Shown: one piece after another, positions 52,090 through 59,681 of the stretch
Numbering within the stretch: position 1 is the stretch's first letter
Layout of the letters: each line of letters opens with the position of its first letter
Origin: Roseibium sp. TrichSKD4
GTDB lineage: Bacteria > Pseudomonadota > Alphaproteobacteria > Rhizobiales > Stappiaceae
Length of the DNA: 64,000 nt
Assembly: GCF_000148725.1 (NCBI RefSeq)
Contig: NZ_GL476310.1
Span: forward strand, 429,542-493,541
Reading direction: 5' to 3'
Program-made: the position numbers and the translations under genes
Notes under the pieces: generated by a model
The model's database searches: none
Told to the model about the DNA's origin: nothing
What the model saw: only the letters and a program-made list of their open reading frames with translations

Positions 52090-52260
52090 TCACTCGTTCC
52101 CTTCCAAAGGCGTGAGCGAGTAATACGCGCCGTCCTTCTCAAGAATGCCGGTGTCAAATGCATGGGTGATCTTGGGCGCAAACATCAGCCAGCCGAGAAA
52201 ACAGCCAATCAAAATCCCTGAGACAAACCCGAAAACGAAACCCTCTTCCATGTCACTCAT
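52090..52260 (-). CDS. Small membrane protein of the lysis region
   Basis: This 56-residue protein starts MSDMEEGFVFGFVSGILIGC and continues FLGWLMFAP, a single transmembrane helix with a GxxxG-like pattern (about residues 8-28). It ends in a polar tail (DGAYYSLTPLEGNE). It begins 10 bases after the holin-like gene. Size and place suit a second holin, antiholin or spanin component. Confidence 0.65.
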   Translation of the reverse strand: MSDMEEGFVFGFVSGILIGCFLGWLMFAPKITHAFDTGILEKDGAYYSLTPLEGNE

Positions 52261-52270
52261 GGCACAAGTC

Positions 52271-52663
52271 TCACCGCAGCATTTTCAGGGCACCAACGGC
52301 GGTGCCGGTGTAAAAAATCCAGCTGATCATCTGGCCGCCCCATTCTTCGAGGATCGGCACACTGGCAACGCCCCAGCCGAACAGGAACACGCTGTCGAGA
52401 ATGACCGCAGACCACCAGAACGCGAGCAGGACGACAAAGGCGGCCGATAGCACCCAAAAGGCCCAATGCTCGAGTTTTGATTTTTGAAGATCAGCCATCG
52501 CCTTGGTGTGGGCGACGGCCGCCTCAATCTCGGCAATTGTCACCTCGGCGCGGATTTTTGCTTCGCCGGTTTTGTGGGCGGTATCGGCGCGCAGGTAAGT
52601 CAGCACCTTCTCAACGGCACCATCCGACAAAAACTTCAGGACAAGCGAGAGAAGAAAGCTCAT
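52271..52663 (-). CDS. Holin-like membrane protein
   Basis: I chose ATG at 52661-52663 (130 aa, MSFLLSLVLKFLSDGAVEK), with GGAGG eight bases upstream and a four-base overlap with the endolysin stop. It has a helix-rich N-terminus, then transmembrane helices at about 67-87 and 90-125. Its place behind the endolysin suggests a holin (a phage 3TM-type holin). It forms a lysis cassette with the endolysin and the 56-aa protein. Confidence 0.72.
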   Translation of the reverse strand: MSFLLSLVLKFLSDGAVEKVLTYLRADTAHKTGEAKIRAEVTIAEIEAAVAHTKAMADLQKSKLEHWAFWVLSAAFVVLLAFWWSAVILDSVFLFGWGVASVPILEEWGGQMISWIFYTGTAVGALKMLR

Positions 52664-53859
52664 CCGACATGCCTCCATTCTTTTGCATCATGGAGACGGC
52701 GCTGTTTGATCTGGCGGGCAATGACAAACACCCCAACCCCAATCGCGGCAAAGGCCAACCACTTGTTGGAAGCAACGAGGCTGAGAATTGGCTCGATAGC
52801 GGCCCGCACTGACAGGACCGTTTCTGAAAAGCCCTGAAGCGCTGCAATGCCGGTGATCTGATCGGCGTTCTCAACGATCTTGCCAACCGCGCCGCCAACA
52901 ATCGCAACACCCGCACCTTGTTGCAGGCGGTCAGCCGACTTGATTGTCTGAGATCCGCGCTTGCGAAGATCTGAAACCGTCAGCTTTGTGCGGCCGTCAA
53001 TCTTGCTGGCATTGATTGGGACGGCCTCATCCATCCGTTCCTCGGTCAAAGGACCGACAACGCCGTCTGGCTTCAAGCCGTGATCGACTTGAAAAGCAAC
53101 CACCTGTCGCCGTGTTGCCGGTCCGAAGTCTCCATCTGCCTGAAGATGATAGCCAAGCGTGATCAGCCGCTCTTGAAGCGCCTTGACCCGATAGCCTTCC
53201 GAGCCGAGCCGCAACATGCGACCACGCGGGTTTGATGTAGTTTCGCCGCTCTTGCCAATCCGCTGATAAGCGGCCTGCATCAAGGACGCGTAGTGGCTGA
53301 CTTGTCCCGGCCCGTTGTAGCGCCGCGCAATCGCCCGAAAATCCCGTTCGCGGAGTTCATCGGCAAGGCCGGATTTTTCCAAAAACCGGATAAAGGCTTC
53401 GTCCTGTTTGTCACCACTGGACGCCAGTGCCAGGACAAACTCTCCAATCGTGGCATAGCCGCACAAAAGGTGATTGAACCCCATGATCTGCGGCCCACCA
53501 TAAGAGGCTGAGCGCAAACCCGCCGTCTCATCAAGGGCAACCATTTTGCCCAAACGGTCCCACCGCTTGTCTGATCCAGAACCGCCAAGGCCCTTGTAAT
53601 TCGCCTTACGCCATTTTGGTGTTGCCAGCCCAAGCGCACGAGCGCGCAAACGTTTTGGAAGCTCGCGCCAGAAGACATGCTTTTCGGTGAGGATGATCAG
53701 GCGGCCTTGAGCATCGTAATCCTTCTGACCGCTTTCCACTTCCAGAATAGCTTCAAGTACGGCCAGCTCGCAGCCGATCCGCTGGACCGCATCAAGAAGA
53801 GCCACCCCGGTGGATTTCTCACCACCGCCTGATTTCAAAGTCTGGAAGATGTCGGACAT
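52660..53859 (-). CDS. Endolysin: N-acetylmuramidase with peptidoglycan-binding domain and C-terminal membrane anchor
   Basis: The protein has about 399 residues from ATG 53857-53859 (53877 is an alternative). The N-terminal N-acetylmuramidase domain runs to about 210, with the catalytic Glu in AILEVESGQKDYD, the RLIILTEKHVFWRELP strand and the SYGGPQIMGFN motif. A peptidoglycan-binding domain (VKALQERLITLGYHLQADGDFGPATRRQVVAFQ) follows at about 225-280, and a hydrophobic helix (WLAFAAIGVGVFVIARQI) near 370-390. There is no signal peptide. The tail helix may tether it to the membrane until release. It opens the lysis block. Confidence 0.88.
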   Translation of the reverse strand: MSDIFQTLKSGGGEKSTGVALLDAVQRIGCELAVLEAILEVESGQKDYDAQGRLIILTEKHVFWRELPKRLRARALGLATPKWRKANYKGLGGSGSDKRWDRLGKMVALDETAGLRSASYGGPQIMGFNHLLCGYATIGEFVLALASSGDKQDEAFIRFLEKSGLADELRERDFRAIARRYNGPGQVSHYASLMQAAYQRIGKSGETTSNPRGRMLRLGSEGYRVKALQERLITLGYHLQADGDFGPATRRQVVAFQVDHGLKPDGVVGPLTEERMDEAVPINASKIDGRTKLTVSDLRKRGSQTIKSADRLQQGAGVAIVGGAVGKIVENADQITGIAALQGFSETVLSVRAAIEPILSLVASNKWLAFAAIGVGVFVIARQIKQRRLHDAKEWRHVG

Positions 53860-53927
53860 TTTTAGCCAGTTTCCCACGCAAGGTTCCGGTTTGGTCGCTT
53901 GGGTAGAAACTGGCAGGCAAAAGGCAC

Positions 53928-53956
53928 AAAAAAGCCGGTGACAGATGACACCGGCT
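53928..53956 (-). terminator. Rho-independent terminator upstream of the lysis block
   Basis: AGCCGGTG (53933-53940) pairs with CACCGGCT (53949-53956) around TCATCTGT. On the minus strand it is followed by six T. It would end transcription coming from the Mor-like gene. It also contains the GGTGACAG site (53937-53947). Confidence 0.8.
53937..53947 (-). promoter_or_regulatory. Putative late-block site, copy 1 (before lysis block)
   Basis: GGTGACAGATG on the plus strand within the terminator stem-loop, 60-78 bases before the endolysin start. It is identical over 17 bases to the copy before the protease. Confidence 0.45.
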
Positions 53957-54185
53957 GGAAGTAGTAATCAGGCCTCATAACAAGAAGTTGTAATTACTGC
54001 GACTTAGATGATGGATCGAGGCACATCCACGCTTTAGAAACCCAGTTTGTCGAATGTCTGGAGAACGGACCATTTGACCATGGTCGCAAAAAGGATGGTT
54101 TTTGCAACACACTATTTCGGCCATTGAAAACAAGTAATCCGCCTCCTACTTCATGCAATATAGACCAACTATTTAGGGTGAATGC

Positions 54186-54590
54186 ATGCCAAGAAAATTG
54201 AGAGGCAGTGACGGGCGAGATATTGCCATTCCAGACGGTGGGCGCGGCCTTCAGGGGAGCGATGGAAGAATGGTAGCCATTCCAAAAGGCGGGCGCGGCC
54301 TTCAGGGGAGCGATGGAAGAATGGTAGCCATTCCAAAAGGCGGGCGCGGCCTTCAGGGAAGCGATGGAAGGATGGTAGCCATTCCAAAAGGCGGGCGAGG
54401 CCTTCAGGGGAGCGATGGAAGAATGGTAGCCATTCCAGAAGGCGGACGGGGTGTACAAGGTAGCGACGGGCGTATGGTAGCTATTCCCGCAAATTGCCGA
54501 GCTGTTCAAGGTAGTGATGGACGTATGGTCGCCATTCACCCAGGAAAACAGGCTGTGCAGGATTCAAAAGGACGTATGCGAAACAAATAA
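54186..54590 (+). CDS. Tandem-repeat protein (17-residue repeats), opposite to the phage operons
   Basis: The 134-residue protein consists of about 7.6 copies of a 17-residue unit with consensus LQGSDGRMVAIPKGGRG. The middle units are nearly identical and the last two have drifted (NCRA, GKQA). A short polar start and a basic end (MRNK) frame the array. It is on the plus strand, has AGGGTG six bases before the ATG and converges with the Mor-like gene, so it may be expressed in the lysogen. It has no signal peptide, membrane helix or known domain. Gly/Asp turns and alternating hydrophobics suggest a beta-repeat fold. The opposite strand also has an open frame, so coding is likely but not certain. 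Confidence 0.55.
   Translation: MPRKLRGSDGRDIAIPDGGRGLQGSDGRMVAIPKGGRGLQGSDGRMVAIPKGGRGLQGSDGRMVAIPKGGRGLQGSDGRMVAIPEGGRGVQGSDGRMVAIPANCRAVQGSDGRMVAIHPGKQAVQDSKGRMRNK
54198..54587 (+). repeat. 51-bp tandem repeat array, about 7.6 units
   Basis: Units start at 54198, 54249, 54300, 54351, 54402, 54453, 54504 and 54555 (partial). Units 2-4 are almost identical. Each contains the inverted repeat GAATGGTAGCCATTC or a near copy. The array could therefore also be a set of protein-binding sites. Confidence 0.85.
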
Positions 54591-54740
54591 AGCCAATTTT
54601 GCTTGTTATTTTGCGACAAGTTTCTGCGACGCTTAACGTCTTGAAATCACTGGTTGCAGATAGCCATTGCAAAAACCTTCCCATTTGCCATCGAGATCAA
54701 CGCCCGAAATTCAGCCTGTTTATAGATCATGGCCTTAGAA

Positions 54741-54757
54741 TGAGGAAATTTTCCTCA
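54741..54757. terminator. Palindrome at the end of the Mor-like gene
   Basis: TGAGGAAATTTTCCTCA is a near-perfect palindrome (8-base arms). It contains the stop codon of the Mor-like gene and lies between two convergent genes. No T run follows, so it may be a weak terminator or a binding site. Confidence 0.35.
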
Positions 54758-55198
54758 GGCAGATTTTAGCTTTTTGTCACCTCTTGGACGCGGGTGGAAA
54801 TCCTCGAACATCTCGCCTTGATCCGGGTCTTTAGGACGGTTTGAAGTGCCCTTAACGTGGCGAATAACAGTGCGTCGATCGCATCCTACAAGCCGAGCGA
54901 TTCTCTCGTAGGTGAAACCGGCCCGATCAAGGTCCCGGATCTTCCGATGACGTTGGGCGCCGCTGGACATTGGCCCCATTGGAACTTCAATTTCCTCACC
55001 CGCATAATAGGCGCATAGTTTGTCGGCATTCTCCTGCCCGACCAAAAGCGCCAGCCAATGATCAGGGCCAACCTTGACCGGGATTGTCACCCGTGTGCCA
55101 CCGCGCTCTTCCGCCAACAACATTGCCGCCTGTTCGGAAATCCCGGCATGTTCCATCCACTCATACATTTTCGGAGTAAGAAACGCACTCTCGCTCAT
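54755..55198 (-). CDS. mor: Mor-like transcription activator of the phage middle/late genes
   Basis: The 147-residue protein has an N-terminal helical part (MYEWMEHAGISEQAAMLLAEERGGTRVTIP, then HWLALLVGQENADKLCAYYAG) and a C-terminal helix-turn-helix (KIRDLDRAGFTYERIARLVGCDRRTVIRHVKG), the layout of Mu Mor/C proteins. These form dimers and activate middle and late promoters. It follows GemA and precedes the lysis block as in Mu. I see only one such gene, so Mor may drive the late blocks directly. Confidence 0.78.
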   Translation of the reverse strand: MSESAFLTPKMYEWMEHAGISEQAAMLLAEERGGTRVTIPVKVGPDHWLALLVGQENADKLCAYYAGEEIEVPMGPMSSGAQRHRKIRDLDRAGFTYERIARLVGCDRRTVIRHVKGTSNRPKDPDQGEMFEDFHPRPRGDKKLKSA

Positions 55199-55228
55199 CT
55201 TCTTCTCTCCCGTAGGCAGAGCCGGATC

Positions 55229-55879
55229 TCAGATCCGGCGAACCAGTTCACCGAGCCGGTTCATGATAGAGATCCACTCTTTGTCCGTGAGGTCAGAGAG
55301 GGGGCGGTCGATGTCAAATTCAGAAAGCAGAAATCCCGCAAGGGTTCCGGGCTGTTGATCCGCGCGAACCAGTAACCCCCATTGTAGCTGGACAATCTGG
55401 TAACGGTGATCATTCAGGGTCGGGGGAAGAGACTTGTCGAAGGTGAAGAAACCCACCGCATTAAGGCCCAGTTCCTTTGAGACCATCTCGCGCTTGAGCC
55501 ATGCCTTCAGCGCTTCAATGACCTTGTTGGCGTCCTCGCCATGGTGCAGGAACCTGGAATGCTCAATTCCCGTCTGACGGAAAAGAAACGCCAGCATTGC
55601 CTTGTCGGTGCGGTTCTTGACCACACCAAGGTTCCAACCCGCGATCCAGAGTGCTTGCAGTTTTGGGGCAAACTTGCCTGTTGCGCGGCCTGCCTTCGGA
55701 GCCGGGCGCTTGGGAACAAAGCCATCCGCCTGGAAGGCCGTATAGACCTTCTGCCGTTCCCGTTCACTCAGATCGCGGGTGGAACGCTTGCCGGTAAGCG
55801 TTTCCAGCTTGTCCCGATAGGTGTCGTCATCAAGGCCAAGCTGCTTTTGGGCAATTCGTAACATCTGGACGCTGGTCAT
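55229..55879 (-). CDS. gemA: GemA/gp16-like regulatory protein (DUF1018)
   Basis: The 216-residue protein opens with MTSVQMLRIAQKQLGLDDDTYRDKLETLTGKRSTRDLSERER, then GKFAPKLQALWIAGWNLGVVKNRTDKAMLAFLFRQTGIEHSRFL, the DUF1018 pattern. In Mu, GemA affects host DNA gyrase function and gene expression. The C-terminal half differs from Mu. Confidence 0.85.
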   Translation of the reverse strand: MTSVQMLRIAQKQLGLDDDTYRDKLETLTGKRSTRDLSERERQKVYTAFQADGFVPKRPAPKAGRATGKFAPKLQALWIAGWNLGVVKNRTDKAMLAFLFRQTGIEHSRFLHHGEDANKVIEALKAWLKREMVSKELGLNAVGFFTFDKSLPPTLNDHRYQIVQLQWGLLVRADQQPGTLAGFLLSEFDIDRPLSDLTDKEWISIMNRLGELVRRI

Positions 55880-55897
55880 GACAGGGCCCTCATCGTC

Positions 55898-56152
55898 TCA
55901 ATCCTTGTAAGGAAGCCTGGGCTGGTTCTGCTTGCCAACGGACCCGGCATCTCCGAGCGGTTCCGGCTTTGCCCTTGCTTCCAGTTCTAATCTCAAAAGG
56001 TCTTTGGTGATTTCTTCGATCTGGTCATGCAGCTCGCGCTGCCGAGCCTTGCGAATTCTCAGCTTGTAAGCCCGCGCCAGAAGTTCATCCCGGCGAAGGC
56101 GCAAATTCGTCACCTCACTCAACCCGTTTGATGTGTTGGCGAGGCGGGACAT
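55898..56152 (-). CDS. Small early phage protein, unknown function
   Basis: The 84-residue protein has a helical, highly charged middle (LRRDELLARAYKLRIRKARQRELHDQIEEITKDLLRLELEA) and a disordered end. It is likely a coiled coil. GGAGG precedes the ATG. No family is recognised. Confidence 0.55.
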   Translation of the reverse strand: MSRLANTSNGLSEVTNLRLRRDELLARAYKLRIRKARQRELHDQIEEITKDLLRLELEARAKPEPLGDAGSVGKQNQPRLPYKD

Positions 56153-56154
56153 TC

Positions 56155-56379
56155 TCAGCCTCCTTGCCGTTTGAGTTGGCGGGTGAAGTCCCGAACCAAT
56201 TGGCTCTGGTATTTGAGAGCTGACTTCCGGTCCGTCCGGTTCATGGACCCAAGCATAGGAGCCAGGAGAAGGACGAGGGCGGAAACCACCTCGCTTGCCG
56301 AAAGCCGGTGCCTGACCAGAACGGTGCGGGTTTCTTCTGCAGCCGCCGCTGTGCGTTTATGGGAGCTGTCTGCAAGCAT
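56155..56379 (-). CDS. Small early phage protein, unknown function
   Basis: This 74-residue protein has an amphipathic or weakly hydrophobic segment (SASEVVSALVLLLAPMLGSM) and a basic end. The start overlaps the stop of the gene before it (TAATG). It may be a small DNA- or membrane-associated protein. Confidence 0.5.
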   Translation of the reverse strand: MLADSSHKRTAAAAEETRTVLVRHRLSASEVVSALVLLLAPMLGSMNRTDRKSALKYQSQLVRDFTRQLKRQGG

Positions 56380-56654
56380 TAGGCAGCCTCCCGAGCTTGC
56401 TGGATATCGACACCGATGGACTGCAACTCGAAACGCAGTCCCAAGTCGGTGGAATTCGCATATCCAATTGAGGAAAACACCCGAGACGTTCCGATGGTTT
56501 CACTGACGATCTCAATCACAGTCTGGTGCAGCTTCTCGTCTGGAGTATTGGCCGGGAAAAACGAAGTCTTCACATCACGGTCAAAGGCTTCAAAGAAGGT
56601 TTCTTCGTTGATCTCCACTTCCGCGCAGACCATCACTGTCAGGGAACGTTTCAT
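56379..56654 (-). CDS. Small early phage protein, unknown function
   Basis: The 91-residue protein contains MVCAEVEINEETFFEAFDRDVKTSFF and TVIEIVSETIGTSRVF, an alpha/beta pattern with many acidic residues. It starts directly after the Gam gene and is probably co-transcribed with it. No function is known. Confidence 0.5.
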   Translation of the reverse strand: MKRSLTVMVCAEVEINEETFFEAFDRDVKTSFFPANTPDEKLHQTVIEIVSETIGTSRVFSSIGYANSTDLGLRFELQSIGVDIQQAREAA

Positions 56655-56656
56655 GG

Positions 56657-57181
56657 TCAGGCTGCCTCGCCGTTTAATTCGGTTTCAAACGGTTTGACCT
56701 GAAAGTCCTCACCTGCAGACTTGACCGTGATCCCCGAAACGGAAAAGACAGCGTTCGGGTCTTCAAGGATGGCCTCCTTATTGATCTCTTCCTTCGTGCG
56801 GATGAACTTCTCAAGGCCGTGTTCCCTGAGCGCTGCAAGGGCAGCGTCAATTGAGCGACAGACCACCCGAGGTGGGCGAACACGCCACGCAATCTCACCA
56901 TTCATGAATTTGGCAAACTTGACCTTGCCCCCGGTCAGGCTGTCACGATTTGCGGCGCACCATGTCTCAATTCCCTTGAGCAGTTCCTTTGCCTTGCTCT
57001 TCACAGGAGCGGCCTGTTTCTCAAAGCGCTCTTTGACAAGCGCCAGCTCGTCATTCATGTCAGCCTTGATCCGCTCAGCCTCACGGTTCAGTTCCCCGAG
57101 TTGACGGATCATGTCGTCACACTCTTCTTTTGACTGAGGAACGATAAAACCGCCGGTGAGTTTCTTTGTACTTTGGCTCAT
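56657..57181 (-). CDS. gam: Host-nuclease inhibitor protein Gam
   Basis: I chose ATG 57179-57181 (174 aa, MSQSTKKLTGGFIVPQSKEECDDMI), with AGGAG upstream. The long helix REAERIKADMNDELALVKERFEKQAAPVKSKAKELLKGIETWCAANRD and the beta part (KFAKFMNGEIAWRVRPPRVV) are the Mu Gam layout. Gam binds DNA ends and shields them from host exonucleases such as RecBCD or AddAB. Confidence 0.9.
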   Translation of the reverse strand: MSQSTKKLTGGFIVPQSKEECDDMIRQLGELNREAERIKADMNDELALVKERFEKQAAPVKSKAKELLKGIETWCAANRDSLTGGKVKFAKFMNGEIAWRVRPPRVVCRSIDAALAALREHGLEKFIRTKEEINKEAILEDPNAVFSVSGITVKSAGEDFQVKPFETELNGEAA

Positions 57182-57555
57182 GTTCTGTCTCCTGAATTGT
57201 TCGTGGAGTTGCATTCTTCGAACCGATCAGGGTCCGGGTCGCCAAAGAACGCGGCGGTCACATCATGCTTGGGTCTCGGAAGGCAGCGAACCGCCTCCCG
57301 TGACACCCTGAATTTTCGAGGCTGGTATTTGGCGGGCTGAGCGAGCGTTTCTGCGGACGCCGGTTTTTGCGCCACACGCACCTTCGGCAGTTCATCTGGA
57401 AAGGCGAGCAGGCACATCGCCAGATAGTAGGCGCGTTCAATGTCGAGGTGAGAGCGCCCCATGGTCAGGGCGATCTCGTCGAAATCATCCCCCAAGCGTT
57501 CAAGCCCGAGAACGGCCGCAAGCTCAATGCGAGTAAAGTCGCCGGTGGAAATCAT
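57178..57555 (-). CDS. Early phage protein, unknown function
   Basis: The 125-residue protein has IELAAVLGLERLGDDFDEIALTMGRSHLDIERAYYLAMCLL, which looks like a helix-turn-helix, and a basic C-terminal half. It overlaps Gam and the next gene, so it is part of the early operon. It may be a DNA-binding protein. Confidence 0.5.
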   Translation of the reverse strand: MISTGDFTRIELAAVLGLERLGDDFDEIALTMGRSHLDIERAYYLAMCLLAFPDELPKVRVAQKPASAETLAQPAKYQPRKFRVSREAVRCLPRPKHDVTAAFFGDPDPDRFEECNSTNNSGDRT

Positions 57556-57827
57556 GCCGCCCCTCCATCATCACGGGAGGAAACAAGGATCGGACGCTTG
57601 GCAACCGGAAAGACAACAATCGTATCGTCGGAAAGATCGATCTCCGTGAGCCGGGAGCCTTCGGCAACCCGAGACAATTCCAGCGACCGCGCCCGGTCCG
57701 CAAACTCGTCAAGGCGCATGCTGATATCGATGAAAATGTTGAAGGCCGGATCGTCTTCTGCAATCAAACCGTCGATCTTGCGTTCAAGCATCTTGCGGTA
57801 GGTGTAGAGGTCGAGACTAAGAGGCAT
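57552..57827 (-). CDS. Small early phage protein, unknown function
   Basis: This 91-residue protein opens with a helical MPLSLDLYTYRKMLERKIDG and has FIDISMRLDEFADRARSLEL, then a beta part with LTEIDLSDDTIVVFPVAKRP. Overlaps on both sides show tight coupling. I recognise no domain. Confidence 0.5.
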   Translation of the reverse strand: MPLSLDLYTYRKMLERKIDGLIAEDDPAFNIFIDISMRLDEFADRARSLELSRVAEGSRLTEIDLSDDTIVVFPVAKRPILVSSRDDGGAA

Positions 57828-58203
57828 TGCCGCCTCCTTTCAATCGGGAGTGAGGACAGCCGTTACGGCAGGCGCGGTAAAGTTCAGCTCGCACCGAGTT
57901 GGTGCTGACCCGCCGCTTGTCTTGCCAGTGAAGGCAGTCATTGCGTCCAATTTCACCAAGGACAGGGCATTGAACCATTTCGCCCATCAGTGCGCCGCGA
58001 ACCTTGGCCTCAAGGTCGGACAGTTTTCCCGGATACTTGTTCGAAATCGCCTGGCTGATCATTGTCGTGGAACACCCAAGGAACTTTGAGCAGCCTTTTA
58101 GGGCGTCACGTTCAGCCAGATGGGCCAGTTCACGGACCCAATCAGGCAGACTGTCACCCCAGGCGCGCTCGGCCTTTTGAGGGAAGGTGAGTTCATCCGT
58201 CAT
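57817..58203 (-). CDS. Early phage helix-turn-helix protein
   Basis: The 128-residue protein has WVRELAHLAERDALKGCSKFLGCSTTMISQAISNKYPGKLSDLEAKVRGALMG, a Cro/CI-like helix-turn-helix with the recognition helix at TTMISQAI. The C-terminal part has four Cys/His residues (QCPVLGEIGRNDCLHW, CRNGCPHS) that could bind metal. It probably regulates early transcription. It overlaps the gene before it by four bases. Confidence 0.62.
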   Translation of the reverse strand: MTDELTFPQKAERAWGDSLPDWVRELAHLAERDALKGCSKFLGCSTTMISQAISNKYPGKLSDLEAKVRGALMGEMVQCPVLGEIGRNDCLHWQDKRRVSTNSVRAELYRACRNGCPHSRLKGGGNAS

Positions 58204-58841
58204 GCCGCCAGCTCCTCTGCAACCGGCGTGCCCATAACCTTTTTCAAGTTGGCGTCATAAACAACCTTGGTGGAAAGGATTTTCGGAGGCTTGGGCCCGG
58301 TGTTCATGGACGCCTTTAATCGCCATATTTGGGCAATCGAACCGCGACCCTTTCTCATGATTTGCAGATAGCCTGCATCACTGAGAAAGCTGACATACTT
58401 CTTGGCCGTGGAACGGGGCACCTCAATCTCTGGGGTTGAGGACAGCAGCGCCAATTCCTGAAGGTCAAACTGCGACAGGATGCGGATGGTGCGCCAGAGA
58501 TTGCGCTGAGCTAAGCCTTGTGTGCCGCGTGTGCCATCGCGGTTGATGATCGGGGTGACGGACGGGCGCTTTAAGAGCCGGTAAACGTTGTGAGTGTGGT
58601 ATCCGCCATGAGGGAAGGGGGCGGTGATCTGGTCAACCACTTCTACAAAATTGGCGGCAAGCAACCGTTTTAGGAAGTCGCCGATGGCGCGGTCGTTGCG
58701 ATCATTGCTGCGCAGCCCGATTTCCCGTTTGGTGAAGTGCGCACCGTTCTTGCCAAGCTCCCGGATGACACTCCAATAGTGATCATGGCCCCGGTAAATC
58801 GGCTTTGACGCAGTGACCCGCATTTCAAGCTGGATTGACAT
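58200..58841 (-). CDS. Winged-helix-like early phage protein
   Basis: The protein has about 213 residues (58844 is an alternative start). It has two helix-turn-helix-like segments: HYWSVIRELGKNGAHFTKREIGLRS and EIEVPRSTAKKYVSFLSDAGYLQIMRKG. Between them lies a basic linker. Such duplications are common in phage replication and regulatory proteins. It follows MuB directly (ATGATG overlap). Confidence 0.58.
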   Translation of the reverse strand: MSIQLEMRVTASKPIYRGHDHYWSVIRELGKNGAHFTKREIGLRSNDRNDRAIGDFLKRLLAANFVEVVDQITAPFPHGGYHTHNVYRLLKRPSVTPIINRDGTRGTQGLAQRNLWRTIRILSQFDLQELALLSSTPEIEVPRSTAKKYVSFLSDAGYLQIMRKGRGSIAQIWRLKASMNTGPKPPKILSTKVVYDANLKKVMGTPVAEELAA

Positions 58842-59611
58842 CATGCGGCCCTCTTTGCTGTCCGGCCAGTCGGCTTGCCGGTGTAGAAAAAGTTCTCGTT
58901 GAAATCGGCGAAGGTGTAGGTCGTCTGGCGCGTGTTGCGCGCGTGTTCCTTGATCCGGTTCAAGTTGACCGTGATCCGCCGCGCCCTGCCGCCAGACTTT
59001 TCAATCAAGCCGTCAATCAGGCAGTCGCTCAATTCCAGCTGGTCGCAGATGAGGCCAGCCAGCAGGCCGGCGTCCTCGAAATCACACTTTTCCGCAGGCA
59101 CCCATTCCAGGACCCGGTTATGGACCCGCTCCACCCGCTCAAGTTTGGCGGGGAGGTTCTCCTCGCCGATCAAAAGAAGGGCGACCCGGCTCTGGTCCTG
59201 AATTTCCCGGACAAGTTCCAGCATGCCCTTGTCGGCCAGCTTGTCCGCTTCATCAATAATGAGAGGGCGATCAACCGTGTCGCTTAGAACGTCAATGACC
59301 TGTTCGGTGAGATCGGAAACAGAGCCGCGTGAGGGAACGTTGTCTTCTTTCTCAATTGCTTCGTGCAGAATCTTGAGAAGAAGCTTTTTGCGCGTCCAGC
59401 TGTCGCCAACCTCCACGACACGGGCTTGGGTCATGTTGGCTGCCAAGGCCGCCGCATAGGTTTTGCCGTAGCCCGAATACCCGTGGAACACGCCAATGCC
59501 CGGCATGTTTGGTCCTCTTCCCAAAACTGTTTCCACAAGCGTGACAAAACGAAACACGTTTTTGAGGTTGACCATTCCAAGGGAGTTGACGGGAGAGCCG
59601 CCGTTTGTCAT
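58841..59611 (-). CDS. B: MuB-like transposition ATPase
   Basis: The 256-residue AAA+ protein starts at ATG 59609-59611 after GGAG. Walker A GYSGYGKT lies at 44-51, Walker B LIIDEADKL at 117-125, and arginine-rich ends. It binds target DNA, stimulates MuA and protects the phage from self-integration. It is shorter than Mu B (312 aa) and lacks part of the N-terminal DNA-binding region. An upstream in-frame extension to 59785 overlaps MuA and is rejected. Confidence 0.92.
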   Translation of the reverse strand: MTNGGSPVNSLGMVNLKNVFRFVTLVETVLGRGPNMPGIGVFHGYSGYGKTYAAALAANMTQARVVEVGDSWTRKKLLLKILHEAIEKEDNVPSRGSVSDLTEQVIDVLSDTVDRPLIIDEADKLADKGMLELVREIQDQSRVALLLIGEENLPAKLERVERVHNRVLEWVPAEKCDFEDAGLLAGLICDQLELSDCLIDGLIEKSGGRARRITVNLNRIKEHARNTRQTTYTFADFNENFFYTGKPTGRTAKRAA

Positions 59612-59645
59612 TTTGAAAGTCTCCTTAAATCGAAAATCCGATTGA

Positions 59646-59672
59646 CCCTGGCGCGGCAACGCCGGGGTTTTT
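59646..59672 (+). terminator. Terminator-like hairpin between A and B, in antisense orientation
   Basis: CCCTGGCG (59646-59653) pairs with CGCCGGGG (59660-59667, one GU) around CGGCAA and is followed by TTTTT on the plus strand. The genes run on the minus strand, so it would stop antisense transcription. In the A-B mRNA it would be only a hairpin. Confidence 0.55.
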
Positions 59673-59681
59673 CTTTGCCCA

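Noticed and set aside
53994-54539. Minus-strand frame of 181 codons across the 51-bp repeats
   Set aside because: It is open because the repeat length is a multiple of three. Its product is Trp/Ser/His rich and lacks a good start, while the plus-strand frame has one. I keep some doubt because third-position GC is a little higher on the minus strand.
54198-54587. CRISPR-like array
   Set aside because: The 51-bp units are contiguous without unique spacers and code for repeats. There are no cas genes.
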